Assembly (NCBI RefSeq): GCF_023074175.1
Contig: NZ_JADPKS010000011.1
Span: 1 to 64,000, forward strand
From: Bradyrhizobium sp. 139
Lineage (GTDB): Bacteria > Pseudomonadota > Alphaproteobacteria > Rhizobiales > Xanthobacteraceae
Direction of reading: 5' to 3'
DNA length: 64,000 bases
Shown: in pieces, positions 46,718 to 55,656 of the stretch
How the letters are laid out: each line of letters opens with the position of its first letter
Numbering within the stretch: position 1 is the stretch's first letter
Translations under genes and position numbers: made by a program
The notes under the pieces: model-generated
Database searches by the model: none
What the model was told of the DNA's origin: nothing
What the model saw: the letters and a program-made list of their open reading frames with translations, nothing else

Positions 46718-46830
46718 CATGATATGCGTCAGCCCTGCCGCAGGCGGGGCGAGGTAAGACGCAGCTTGCCTCCTCGTGGGCGGTGGACGTAACCTCTCGG
46801 GAATGTTTTGGCGCATCGAGATCCCCCAAG

Positions 46831-48291
46831 ATGCGGTCGTTGTTTGCGCTCGTTGTGGCCTGTTCGCTTCTTTGCTGCGGCGCTGCAGCCGTCGCTCAGG
46901 CGGTCGGACAGTTCCCGTTCGCGCTGACGCGTGAAGGACAGATGCTCGGCGCCGTCGAGGGCGAGGTGGCGTCCTTCAAGGGGCTGGCCTACGCGGCCGC
47001 GCCGATCGGCCCGTTGCGCTGGCGCCCACCGCAGGCAACGGCCGAGAACGCCGAGATGCGCACCGCCTATGAGTACGGCCCGCCGTGCCTTCAGTCGGCG
47101 CTGCCGGGTGCGAGCGAGGACTGCCTCACGCTCAACGTATTCCGTCCCTTCGGGGTCGACGGTCCGCTGCCGGTGATGGTGTTCATCCATGGTGGCGCAT
47201 TCGCCAGCGGCACCGCGAATGATCCGCTGTTCGACGGTGCAAGGCTCGCGCAGGCCGGCCTGATCGTGGTCACCGTGAATTATCGTCTCGGCGTGCTCGG
47301 CTGGCTCGCCTATCCCGCGCTGTCGGAAGGCGGCTCCGGCAATTACGGCCTGATGGACCAGATCGCGGCGCTGCATTGGGTGCACGACAACATCGCGGCC
47401 TTCGGCGGAGATCCAAGCAACGTCACCCTGTTCGGCAGCGGCGCAGGTGCGACGTCGATCGCGCTGCTGATGCTGTGCGCGCAATCGCGCGATCTCTTCC
47501 ACAAAGCCATTCTGCAATCGCTGCCCGGCCGCGCGCGTCTGCGCTCGGTGCAGGAGGCGGAGGCCATGGGCCGGCAATTCGTGGCGGCGCTCGGGCAGGA
47601 GGCGGATTTGCGCGCCGCCGAGCCGGCGCGACTGCTTGCTGCCGAACAAAACCTGCTCGCAAAATCCGTACGCAGTTTCGCGCCGGCGATGGACGGAATC
47701 CTGGTGAGCGAAGACGTGGCCGCGGGATTTACTGCGGGACATGAAAGCCGCATCCCCCTCATCATCGGCTCGAACGATGACGAAACGCGTTTCGATGGCG
47801 AGCCGGAGATCAAGGAGACGCTTGCGTCCTCGGGCGCGAGCAGCGATGAGCTGCGCAAGCTCTACCCGGACATCGCGAGGCCATCGGAGCGCGGAGCCAA
47901 ATTCTACACCGACAAGGTCTTCTCCGAGCCGGTCAGACTGCTTGCCCGCCTCCATGCCGCAACCGGTGCGCCTACGTTTCGCTATCGCTTCGCTTACGTG
48001 AGCGAGGCCCGGCGCACAAATCCCGACGAAGGGCACGGGCGCGAATTGCAATTCATCTTCGGCGCGGAAGGCGTACCCGGCGCGGGACTGCGCACATGGG
48101 AGGATCGCGCGGTCGCGAACCGCATGCGCAGTTACTGGATCAACTTTGCAAAGAGTGGCAATCCCAACGGCCCGGATCTGCCGCATTGGGATGCGGCCGC
48201 AGACGGCGATCGCCTGCTGCTGATCACGAACGATCGCATCGCGAGCGGAGACGACCCCTGGACGGAGCGTCTCGACCGGCTGGCGCGCTAG
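46831..48291 (+). CDS. Type-B carboxylesterase-like protein lacking the nucleophile serine
   Basis: A 486-aa exported alpha/beta-hydrolase-fold protein (signal peptide about residues 1-24). The oxyanion-hole motif HGGAF, the Glu (E318 in NDDETRF) and the His (H402 in GHGREL) of the triad are present. The normal FGESAGG elbow reads FGSGAGA (F201-A207): the nucleophile position is Gly204 and a Ser sits one place earlier. The protein is otherwise full length and undamaged. ATG at 46831 gives a proper signal peptide; a GTG at 46783 is in frame but would add a non-signal-like leader. It may be inactive or use a different nucleophile. Confidence 0.85.
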   Translation: MRSLFALVVACSLLCCGAAAVAQAVGQFPFALTREGQMLGAVEGEVASFKGLAYAAAPIGPLRWRPPQATAENAEMRTAYEYGPPCLQSALPGASEDCLTLNVFRPFGVDGPLPVMVFIHGGAFASGTANDPLFDGARLAQAGLIVVTVNYRLGVLGWLAYPALSEGGSGNYGLMDQIAALHWVHDNIAAFGGDPSNVTLFGSGAGATSIALLMLCAQSRDLFHKAILQSLPGRARLRSVQEAEAMGRQFVAALGQEADLRAAEPARLLAAEQNLLAKSVRSFAPAMDGILVSEDVAAGFTAGHESRIPLIIGSNDDETRFDGEPEIKETLASSGASSDELRKLYPDIARPSERGAKFYTDKVFSEPVRLLARLHAATGAPTFRYRFAYVSEARRTNPDEGHGRELQFIFGAEGVPGAGLRTWEDRAVANRMRSYWINFAKSGNPNGPDLPHWDAAADGDRLLLITNDRIASGDDPWTERLDRLAR

Positions 48292-48308
48292 GGCAGGATG
48301 AGTTGGAT

Positions 48309-48488
48309 TTACGCCGCGAGTTCGACGCGGGGCGCCGGGCTCAGCCGACCTTCTTCGAGATAGTCCATCGCGCCGTCCTTCTCGACAGCGTAGAATTGCT
48401 GGCCGTCCTTCGACCTGTAGGCGGCGCGGACGACGCCGCGGCGGCCCTTGTCACTGTTGACGACGTCCCCCAGCGCAAACTTCTTCAT
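48309..48488 (-). CDS. Small hypothetical protein, 59 aa
   Basis: Starts at an ATG (MKKFALGDVV) at 48488; the frame is open further, but the product from here looks complete. GDVVNSDKGRRGVVRAAYRSKDGQQFYAVE suggests a small beta-rich SH3-like fold, as in KOW-type or CarD-like proteins, with no assured family. Converges on the carboxylesterase gene, 17 bp away. Confidence 0.6.
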   Translation of the reverse strand: MKKFALGDVVNSDKGRRGVVRAAYRSKDGQQFYAVEKDGAMDYLEEGRLSPAPRVELAA

Positions 48489-48783
48489 CTTACGACCTTG
48501 TCTTCTGGCCGACTCCTTCGGCCACGGCTGGATTGTGGGCGGCAAATCGTTAACGGCTTGCTAACCATACGGGTTCGGCGCGCGGCTTGCGCATCCGCGC
48601 GAGGACCATCTGCTGCCGCTGAGGTGGCCGCCGGCGCGGCCGGCAGCGACGTCGGTCACCGCGTCTTCGTCGACGAGGTCGCGAGTGTCGCGATGGCGTC
48701 GTATGTTTTTTGATGAATCGCAGGGTGGATTAGCGAAGCGTAATCCACCATCGGGCTCTAATCCGCCCTACGCAGCTTCAACC

Positions 48784-49044
48784 TCACCCATATCTCAGCT
48801 TCATGAACAAGATGCCGCCGGCGAGCACCATGGTGACGGCGTTGGCGGCGACCAGCGGGGCGTCGCCGCTGAGCAGGCCGTAGACGAGCCAGAGCGCCAG
48901 GCCGAGCACCATGACCAGGAACATGCCGAGCGATATGTCGCGGGCCGAGCGGGTCTTCCAGACCTTGATGAACTGCGGCGCGTAGGCGACGGTGGTGCAG
49001 GTTGCGGCAGCAAAGCCGAGCAGCTTGATCAAGAACGGGTCCAT
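48784..49044 (-). CDS. SemiSWEET-type sugar transporter (MtN3/PQ-loop)
   Basis: An 86-aa membrane protein with three spans. The PQ motif is YAPQFIKVWKTRSARDISLGMF near residues 21-42, and the Trp-Tyr (WLVYG) stretch is on helix 2. SemiSWEETs work as dimers and passively carry sugars. It lies downstream of glgA across a palindromic spacer, which fits a role in sugar supply, but co-regulation is not shown. Confidence 0.88.
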   Translation of the reverse strand: MDPFLIKLLGFAAATCTTVAYAPQFIKVWKTRSARDISLGMFLVMVLGLALWLVYGLLSGDAPLVAANAVTMVLAGGILFMKLRYG

Positions 49045-49081
49045 GCCGGCTCTATAGCATGGATTCGACGGTGGTCATGGC

Positions 49082-49122
49082 TAGAGCCTTTTCCGTTCCG
49101 ACGAAATCGGAACGAGGCTCTA
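49082..49122. repeat. Palindromic repeat in the glgA-SemiSWEET spacer
   Basis: A two-part stem: TAGAGCC (49082-49088) pairs with GGCTCTA (49116-49122), and CGTTCCGA (49094-49101) pairs with TCGGAACG (49107-49114). It is a common style of rhizobial repeat and could also end glgA transcription. Confidence 0.75.
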
Positions 49123-49160
49123 GATTTCGCGAACCGGTATCCACTTCGCGCGAAAACGCT

Positions 49161-50618
49161 CTACGCCCGGCGCGCCGCCATGAGATCGCGATAGAGCGCG
49201 GCATAATCGCCGGCGCGGTTGCGCCAGGAGACGTCGGTCGCAAGACCACTCAATTGCAGCCGGCGCCAGGTCAGCTTGTCATGGAAGGTGGTGTTGGCCT
49301 TGCGCAGCGCGCCGGCGAGGGCATCCGCTGTCACGGGGCCGAACTTGAAGCCGGTGGCATCGTGGCCCGATTTGTCGGCGTCGCCGATATCGACGATGGT
49401 GTCCTCGAGGCCGCCGACGCGCGAGACGATAGGCACCGCGCCATAGCGCAGCGCGCAGAGCTGGGTCAGCCCGCACGGCTCGAACCGCGAGGGTAGGATG
49501 AGCGCGTCCGAACCGGCCTGGATCAGATGCGCAAGGATCTCGTCGTAGCCGATCACGACCCCGATCCGGCCGGGATTCGCGCGGGCGGCAGCCTGATAAC
49601 CGTCCTGGAGATCGCGGTCGCCGCTGCCGAGCAGCGCGAGCTGCATGCCTTCGCCCAAAATGGTTGGAATGGCTTCCAGCAGGAGATCGAGTCCCTTCTG
49701 CCAGGACAGGCGGCTGATGACGCCGAGCAATGGCACCTCATCCGAGGAATTAAGATTGAACTGCTGCTGAAGCACCGCCTTGTTCGCGGCCCGAAACGTA
49801 AGGTCCTCCGCGCCGAAGCGGTAGGCGATGTGCGGATCTTCCTGCGGATTCCACACGGATATGTCGATGCCGTTGAGAATGCCGCTCAGCACGTCCGCAC
49901 GGGCGCGAAGCAGGCCGCCGAACCCCATGCCGCCCTCGTCGCTCTGGATCTCCTGCGCATAGGTCGGCGAGACCGTGGTGATGCGATCGGCGAATTGCAC
50001 GCCCGCCTTCAAAAAGCTGACGCCACCAAAATATTCGAGGGCGTCGATGTTGAAGGAGTGCCAAGGCAGGCCGATCGCTCCGATCAGCTCGCGCGCGAAC
50101 TTGCCCTGATAGGCCATGTTGTGAATGGTCATCACGGTGCCGGGCCGCGGCCGATTGTCGTAGTGCAGATAGGCGGGCGCGAGCCCGGCCTGCCAGTCAT
50201 GGGCGTGCACGACATCGGGCACGAAAGCCGGGACGAGGCCGTGGCCGATATCGGCGGCGATGCGCGACAGTGCCGCAAAGCGCACGCCATTGTCGGGCCA
50301 GTCGGCGCCCTCGGCCGTGACGTAGGGGTTGCCCGGTCGCGCATAGAGATGGGGAACGTCGAGCACGAACAGATCGAGCCCGTCATGCGAGCCCGCGAGA
50401 AGCCGTCCGGGTCCGCCGAAATAATCCGGCCAGCGCCGGATTTCGTCGGCGCTCCCCAGCATCCGCATCACGTCGGGATAGCCCGGCATCAGCGTGCGCA
50501 TCTCGACGCCATGCGTCTTCAGCGCAAGCGGCAGCGCGCCGGCGACATCCGCGAGGCCGCCTGTCTTGACGATGGGATAGACCTCAGAGGCGACCGCCAG
50601 GACGCGAACAGGCGTCAT
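49161..50618 (-). CDS. glgA: Glycogen synthase (ADP-glucose type)
   Basis: A 485-aa GT5-family glycosyltransferase that extends alpha-1,4-glucan from ADP-glucose. The ADP-glucose-binding KTGGLADV (K18) is at the N-terminus; [30 protein letters not shown] and [15 protein letters not shown] (E-x7-E motif region) follow. The ATG at 50618 overlaps the stop of glgC (ATGA). The open frame upstream is out-of-frame glgC sequence. Together the genes form the glgC-glgA operon. Confidence 0.95.
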   Translation of the reverse strand: MTPVRVLAVASEVYPIVKTGGLADVAGALPLALKTHGVEMRTLMPGYPDVMRMLGSADEIRRWPDYFGGPGRLLAGSHDGLDLFVLDVPHLYARPGNPYVTAEGADWPDNGVRFAALSRIAADIGHGLVPAFVPDVVHAHDWQAGLAPAYLHYDNRPRPGTVMTIHNMAYQGKFARELIGAIGLPWHSFNIDALEYFGGVSFLKAGVQFADRITTVSPTYAQEIQSDEGGMGFGGLLRARADVLSGILNGIDISVWNPQEDPHIAYRFGAEDLTFRAANKAVLQQQFNLNSSDEVPLLGVISRLSWQKGLDLLLEAIPTILGEGMQLALLGSGDRDLQDGYQAAARANPGRIGVVIGYDEILAHLIQAGSDALILPSRFEPCGLTQLCALRYGAVPIVSRVGGLEDTIVDIGDADKSGHDATGFKFGPVTADALAGALRKANTTFHDKLTWRRLQLSGLATDVSWRNRAGDYAALYRDLMAARRA

Positions 50619-51877
50619 GTATTGAGCCTGTCGAGCATCGGCTGGGTGATGAGCGAAATGCCCTGCTCGGTGGTGCGGAAGCGCTTTGCGTCGAACTCGG
50701 GATCCTCGCCGACGACGAGTCCTTCCGGAATCTCGACGCCGCGGTCGATCACGACGTTCTTCAGCCGCGCGCCGCGTCCGACATTGACGTAGGGCATGAT
50801 CACGGCGTTCTCGACGTTGGCGTAGGAGTTGACGCGCACGCCGGTGAACAGCAGTGAGCGCCGCAGCGAGGCGCCGGAAATAATGCAACCGCCCGAGACC
50901 AGCGAGCTCACGGCCTGGCCGCGCCGGCTCTCCTCGTCGTGGACGAATTTTGCCGGTGGTGTGATCTCCGAGTAGGACCAGATCGGCCAGGCGCTCTCGA
51001 ACAAATCGAGCTCGGGTACCACGTCGGTGAGGTCGATATTGGCGGCCCAATAAGCATCGACCGTGCCGACGTCGCGCCAGTAGGCGCGCGGGTCGCTTCC
51101 GGAGCGGACGCAGGAGGTCGAGTACTGGTGCGCCATAGCGCGGCCGTTCTTGACCAGGTAGGGGATGATGTCCTTGCCGAAATCGTGGTTGGAGTTCGGA
51201 TCCTCGGCGTCGCGCTTGAGTTCCTCAAACAGGAATTTCGCGTTGAACACGTAGATGCCCATGCTGGCGAGCGAGACGTCCGGTTTGCCCGGCATCGGCG
51301 GCGGATCGGCGGGCTTCTCCAGGAACGACTTGATCCAGCCGTTCTCGTCGATATGCATGATGCCGAAGCCGATGGATTCCGCGCGCGGCATCTCCAGACA
51401 GCCGACGGTGACGTCGGCGCCGCTCTCGACATGCTGGCGCAGCATCACCTCGTAATCCATTTTATAGACGTGGTCGCCGGCGAGAACCACGATGAAGCGG
51501 CAGGCGTGGGATTCGATGATATCAATGTTCTGGTAGACCGCATCGGCCGTGCCGACATACCACATGTGTTCGGAGACGCGCTGGCTCGCGGGGAGGATGT
51601 CGAAGCTCTCGTTGCGCTCGGGACGGAAGAAGTTCCAACCCATCTGAAGGTGCCGGATCAGGCTGTGCGCCTTGTACTGGGTGGCAACCGCGATGCGACG
51701 GATGCCCGAGTTCACGGCGTTCGAGAGCGCGAAATCGATGATGCGGGACTTGCCGCCGAAATAGACCGCGGGCTTGGCACGTCGATCGGTCAACTCCAGG
51801 AGCCGGCTGCCGCGTCCGCCAGCCAGGACGAACGCCAACGCCTGGCGGGCAAGCGGCTCGGGTCTCGCGGCACTCAT
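50615..51877 (-). CDS. glgC: ADP-glucose pyrophosphorylase
   Basis: A 420-aa enzyme that makes ADP-glucose from ATP and glucose-1-phosphate, committing carbon to glycogen. Motifs [23 protein letters not shown] (residues 20-42, allosteric and ATP region), then [18 protein letters not shown] and a catalytic [16 protein letters not shown] at 51877 follows GGGAGGA by 6 nt, a strong ribosome site, so the frame's upstream extension is rejected. A left-handed beta-helix makes the C-terminus. glgB and glgX are not in the window. Confidence 0.95.
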   Translation of the reverse strand: MSAARPEPLARQALAFVLAGGRGSRLLELTDRRAKPAVYFGGKSRIIDFALSNAVNSGIRRIAVATQYKAHSLIRHLQMGWNFFRPERNESFDILPASQRVSEHMWYVGTADAVYQNIDIIESHACRFIVVLAGDHVYKMDYEVMLRQHVESGADVTVGCLEMPRAESIGFGIMHIDENGWIKSFLEKPADPPPMPGKPDVSLASMGIYVFNAKFLFEELKRDAEDPNSNHDFGKDIIPYLVKNGRAMAHQYSTSCVRSGSDPRAYWRDVGTVDAYWAANIDLTDVVPELDLFESAWPIWSYSEITPPAKFVHDEESRRGQAVSSLVSGGCIISGASLRRSLLFTGVRVNSYANVENAVIMPYVNVGRGARLKNVVIDRGVEIPEGLVVGEDPEFDAKRFRTTEQGISLITQPMLDRLNT

Positions 51878-52238
51878 GGCATCCTCCCATAACTCTGGCG
51901 CTTCGCGAAAAGCCTCCCGGCCGCCGCGCATAGGAACCGATAGTAGTGGCACGAATAGTAAATCGGGAAGGTGGTTGTTGGTTGCGAACGCGCGGGAAGC
52001 TTAATGCTTTGCCGTGGTCTGCGGCCCCAGGCTTCGTCGCTGCGGTGTCATATCCGCGCGGGGCTGGCGTTGGCCTGACCATAATTGAGGCATGCGCGAA
52101 TTGAGGCATGCGCGGGCTTTCTTGTGCGGTGCACGCAATGCAGGCTTTGACTTTCGGAGACTTTGACTCGGCGCAAGGATGCCCGATCATGGCCTTGCGA
52201 TCTTTTTCCAAGCAAAACGTCAAACAGGGAGCAAGACG
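51878..52238. other. Intergenic region with 16-bp tandem duplication
   Basis: 361 bp between divergent glgC and the Gly/Tyr-rich gene; promoters for both are expected. AATTGAGGCATGCGCG occurs twice in tandem at 52083-52098 and 52099-52114. No gene seen; small ORFs on either strand lack ribosome sites. Confidence 0.5.
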
Positions 52239-52676
52239 ATGAGTATCTGGAAAACGGCAATTGCCTGTTCGCTGGCGGGCGCGGTGATGGCCGGCCAAAT
52301 CGAGCAGGCGGCAGCGGCCCCGCTGCCGACCAACGTTGCGACCATGAAAGCCGCGGCCGGCGATGACACCACGCAAGTGCATTGGCGCGGCCGAGGCTTC
52401 GGATGGGGCATCGGCGCTCTTGCGGCCGGCGCGCTCATCGGCGGCGCCATCGCCAGCAGCGCGCCTTATGGCTATTACGGCGGCGGCCCGTACTACGGCG
52501 GCTATGGATATCCAGGACCGGGCTACGGCTACGGCTATGGCTATGCGCCGGCGTATTATGGCTACGGGCCGGCCTATGCCTATCCGCGATATTATCGGCC
52601 CTACCGTCCGTATTACGGCCCTCGTTACGGCTACTACCGGCCGTATTACCGGCCCTATTACCGCGGCTATTGGTGA
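52239..52676 (+). CDS. Exported Gly/Tyr-rich repeat protein, 145 aa
   Basis: A signal peptide (about residues 1-27) is followed by a short helix and a membrane-like Gly/Ala stretch (GWGIGALAAGALIGGAIASS) and then a tail of Gly-Tyr and Pro-Tyr-Arg repeats (GYGYGY, RPYRPYYG, RPYYRPYYR). Such YXG proteins are common in rhizobia and are thought to be envelope proteins, with no known biochemistry. ATG after AGGGAGCAAG, a good ribosome site. Confidence 0.8.
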   Translation: MSIWKTAIACSLAGAVMAGQIEQAAAAPLPTNVATMKAAAGDDTTQVHWRGRGFGWGIGALAAGALIGGAIASSAPYGYYGGGPYYGGYGYPGPGYGYGYGYAPAYYGYGPAYAYPRYYRPYRPYYGPRYGYYRPYYRPYYRGYW

Positions 52677-52806
52677 GCGCCTCGCGCGCTAGACTAGAAA
52701 GAGAGCCAGACAATCAAGCTCATGCAGGCAAAATGCGCGAGCACGATTGCGGCGAGATGCAGCGGGCCGGCCTCGAGGCGGAGCCTCCGCATCCCGCCGT
52801 CTCCGC

Positions 52807-53543
52807 CTAGTTCGATCCCGCGGCCGCAGCCGTAAAGCTGCGGTCGACGGTTTTGCTCACATCGAGCTTCTTCGGCAGGATGCCGTAGCGCGTCGAGCGA
52901 TCCGAGGCTTCCTGCACCTCCTTCACCAATTTCTCGTCGATCACGATCGGGCCGGTGCGCTGCGCGGTGTAGGCCGACAGCAGCACGTCTTCCGGCAGCT
53001 TGGTCAGCTCGGCCGTGCTCCTGGCGTACTCGCCGAGATGATCCAGCGACCACAGCCGCGCCTTGTTCAGCCGCTGCACGAGGTCCTGCACCGCCGCGCG
53101 TTTGGTGGCGATGGCGTTGTCGGAGGCCACGATGAAGGTGATGGTCGGCGTCAGGCCCTCACCGTCGGCGATCACGCGGGCCTTGTCCTTCAGCGTCGCG
53201 AACGAGACGTAGGGCTCCCACACCGCCCAGGCATCGATCGAGCCGGCAACGAGTGCGATCTTGGCATCGACCGGGCCGAGCGGCGCGAAGGTGGCGTCCT
53301 CCAGCTTGATCTGGGCTTTCTCCAGCGTCGCATCGATCAGGAACTGGCCCCAGCCGCCGCGCGTGCCGGCGAGGCGCTTGCTCTTGAGGTCGGCGGCCGA
53401 CTTGCTCGGCGAATCCTGGCGCACGAGGATCGCTTGCGTCTTCGCATCCGACCTGGTGCCACCGATCGCCTTGATCGGCGCGCCGGCGGCGTAGACCGAA
53501 AGGAACGAGAGGTCGCCCGTATAGCCGACGTCGAGCGCACCGG
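52807..53543 (-). pseudogene. SsuA-like sulfonate binding protein, 5'-truncated
   Basis: About 245 C-terminal residues of an aliphatic sulfonate ABC binding protein: AGALDVGYTGDLSFL, GTRGGWGQFLIDATLEKAQI, SIDAWAVWEPYVSF. The signal peptide and roughly the first 80 residues are missing. The homology breaks off near 53543, where it meets an oppositely oriented fragment of an alkanesulfonate monooxygenase. The stretch from 52807 is otherwise an open frame with no damage. Confidence 0.8.
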
Positions 53544-53546
53544 CGG

Positions 53547-53777
53547 ACCGAGATCGCAAAGCTCACCGGTGCCAACAGCAACACCACGGCATTGGTCGGA
53601 ACGCCCGGGCAGGTCGCCGAAGTGTTTGGCGACTATTACGATCTCGGCATCAGTCATTTCCTGATCCGCGGCTTTGACCCCCTGATCGACGCCATCGAAT
53701 ATGGCCGCGAGCTGATCCCGCTGACGCGTGAGCTGATCGCCAAGCGACAGGCCGTTCGCGGCGAGGCGGCGGAATGA
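53547..53777 (+). pseudogene. LLM-class (SsuD-like) monooxygenase C-terminal fragment
   Basis: The frame gives TEIAKLTGANSNTTALVGTP, then YYDLGISHFLIRGFDP and IDAIEYGRELIPLTRELIA to a stop at 53775-53777. This is the C-terminal about 75 residues of an FMNH2-dependent alkanesulfonate monooxygenase; the TIM-barrel start is gone. The ORF begun at the internal TTG 53592 is only part of it. It is directly joined, head to head, with the SsuA fragment. Confidence 0.8.
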
Positions 53778-53781
53778 TCCG

Positions 53782-54192
53782 GCTCATGTTAGCCAGGAGG
53801 AAGTGCTGTTCAAGTCGCGCCGCATCATCACCTCGGAGGGCCTGACGCCGGGGTTGAGCTTTCAGGTGGCGCGGCCCGACGCGATCCGCGACAAGCGCGC
53901 CGAGCTGACCGACTTCATCCGGCGCCTCACCGCGGCGCGGACGTGGTCGCTGAACAATGTCGAGGGCTATGCAGCGACCTGGGGCAAGCTGATGAACATC
54001 CCGACCGCCGTGCCGCAGAACTGACTGTCGCGCGCAAAGATCCGGATCGCGCCGATCGACGACGGCGTGGTCGCGGACGAGCAGAGCACGATCGATCTCT
54101 ATTTTCGTTGGGGCCTGATCAAGCAGAAGCTCGATGCGGCGGAGATCGTCGACCGCTCCTTTGCCGACGCGATCGCGAAAGCGGGATTGTAG
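53782..54192 (+). pseudogene. SsuA-like binding protein C-terminal fragment with in-frame nonsense codon
   Basis: The frame reads VSQEEVLFKSRRIITSEGL, LTDFIRRLTAARTWSLNNV, then a TGA at 54022-54024, and continues in the same frame LSRAKIRIAPIDDGVVADE to a stop at 54190-54192. The TGA stands where a Trp would be normal, so a single TGG to TGA change explains it. The N-terminal two thirds are missing. It is a different copy from the fragment at 52807. Confidence 0.8.
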
Positions 54193-54257
54193 GACGCTCC
54201 CATGTCCCGGACGCGCTGCAGCGTGCGACGCTGCTGCTTCCCCTCTCCCCTTGTGGG

Positions 54258-54416
54258 CTAAGGCATGCACACATCTCAAAAACGGAATCTAATACAGGGA
54301 CTTAGATGACCCCAGGTTTCGGAACCGCCCAAAGAGCGGTCGGTCAGCTATCATTGAAAAGACTTGCGCTTTCCATTGGTGCTGACCAACGGCCGAAAGA
54401 TGTGTGCACGCCTTAG
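54258..54416. mobile_element. 159-bp MITE-like element with target-site duplication
   Basis: Terminal inverted repeats of 19 bp with one mismatch (CTAAGGC[A/G]TGCACACATCT inward from both ends), no coding capacity, and an 11-bp direct repeat CCCCTTGTGGG on both sides (54247-54257 and 54417-54427). It therefore is a non-autonomous insertion that has split a palindromic intergenic repeat. The transposase family is unknown; target duplications of 9-13 bp are typical of IS4-type elements. Confidence 0.85.
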
Positions 54417-54560
54417 CCCCTTGTGGGAGAGGGTGGCTCGCTGCGTAGCAGCGAGACGGGTGAGGGGTCTCTCTCCGCACGGAATCTCTCGCATTTGAGT
54501 TCGTGGATAGAGACCCCTCATCCGGCGCTTCGCGCCACCTTCTCCCACAAGGGGAGAAAG
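54417..54560. repeat. Palindromic intergenic repeat interrupted by the MITE
   Basis: Outer arms CCCCTTGTGGGAGA and TCTCCCACAAGGGG (54417-54430 and about 54540-54555) with inner arms GGGTGAGGGGTCTC and GAGACCCCTCATCC. The left outer part also sits before the MITE at 54241-54257. No gene lies between 54193 and 54707. Confidence 0.75.
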
Positions 54561-54707
54561 TGAGGAGCGTACGTTGGTCTACCCTCGAAATGTTCCTTCT
54601 GCATTCCTCGCTCTTGACAACACTCCCATTGCTATTTGCTCCGCCTCTCTTGCAACCCGCTGCATCCCGTCAAAGATCAAGCAGACGATCACATCGGGAG
54701 ACCGGCC

Positions 54708-55553
54708 ATGGGCCTGCAAGAAACAAAAATCGAATCGCTTCCCTTCGTCACCGCTGAACTCAACTACCTCGCGCCGGTCTCAGGCAAGCCGCGCGCCTAT
54801 GCTTTCGATCCGCCGCCGGGCGAGCCGAAGAGCACGTCGTTGCCGGAGCCGCATCAGGTCCCGATCTTCGATGCGCGGCTGATCGCAAACAATATCTCGC
54901 TCGATCGCGAGGGCTTTGCGCTGGTGCGCCATCCGAACCAGGTGAAGGATTTTTACGACGACAAGGAAATACGAGCGGTCTACTATCCCGCCGTCGAGGC
55001 GTTCCTGCGCGCGACGCTGAAGGCCGATCGCGTCGTCATCTTCGATCATACCGTGCGCAAGCGCGTCGAAGGGGCCCCGGACATCCGCGACGGTGGCCCG
55101 CGCCAGCCTGCGACGCGCGTCCATGTCGATCAGACCGCCGTCTCCGGCGCCAACCGCGTCCGCGAGCATCTGCCTGACGAGGCCGATGAGCTGCTGAGGG
55201 GACGCGTGCAGGTGATCAATCTCTGGCGGCCGATCCGCGGTCCCCTGCGCGATTCACCGCTGGCGATGGCTGACGGCACCACGGTCGCGCCCGACGATCT
55301 CGTCGCCTCCGATCTGATCTATCCCAATCGCCGCGGCGAAACCTATTCGGTGAAATACAATCCGAATCATCGCTGGTTCTATTTCCCGGAGATGACGCCA
55401 GACGAGGCGCTGCTGCTCAAGTGCTATGATTCCGCAATCGACGGCCGGACGCGGTTCGGGCCGCATACGGCCTTTATCGATCCGACCACGCCGACCGATG
55501 CGGCTCCGCGCGAGAGCATCGAGGTCCGCACGCTGGTCTTCCACAAACAGTAA
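54708..55553 (+). CDS. CmcJ/NvfI-type oxidoreductase family protein
   Basis: A 281-aa protein of the CmcJ/NvfI family, a non-haem iron/2-oxoglutarate-like fold known from cephamycin and fungal meroterpenoid pathways. Typical stretches are VIFDHTVRKR, RVHVDQTA, INLWRPIRGPLRDSPLAMAD and HRWFYFPEMTPDEALLLKCYDS, with His residues in the likely metal site. ATG at 54708 follows GGGAG by 8 nt. Monocistronic; substrate unknown. Confidence 0.85.
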   Translation: MGLQETKIESLPFVTAELNYLAPVSGKPRAYAFDPPPGEPKSTSLPEPHQVPIFDARLIANNISLDREGFALVRHPNQVKDFYDDKEIRAVYYPAVEAFLRATLKADRVVIFDHTVRKRVEGAPDIRDGGPRQPATRVHVDQTAVSGANRVREHLPDEADELLRGRVQVINLWRPIRGPLRDSPLAMADGTTVAPDDLVASDLIYPNRRGETYSVKYNPNHRWFYFPEMTPDEALLLKCYDSAIDGRTRFGPHTAFIDPTTPTDAAPRESIEVRTLVFHKQ

Positions 55554-55656
55554 CAATGTGTGATGGCACTGCCTGGTAATGCCCGGCGGTGGCTGGGGAA
55601 CTTAGGGGAACCAACAAACGTTTGGGCTCCGGGCAGGGCCAACCCGGAGCGGTGCC

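Noticed and set aside
46518..46830. Possible small-protein or RNA gene in the repeat between 46518 and 46830
   Set aside because: The sequence is almost entirely the palindromic repeat shared with 57236; no RNA family is recognised by eye and no frame is supported.
53803..54024. Reading 53803-54024 as a complete 73-aa gene
   Set aside because: It is the middle of a binding-protein fragment whose homology continues past the stop in the same frame and has no proper start.
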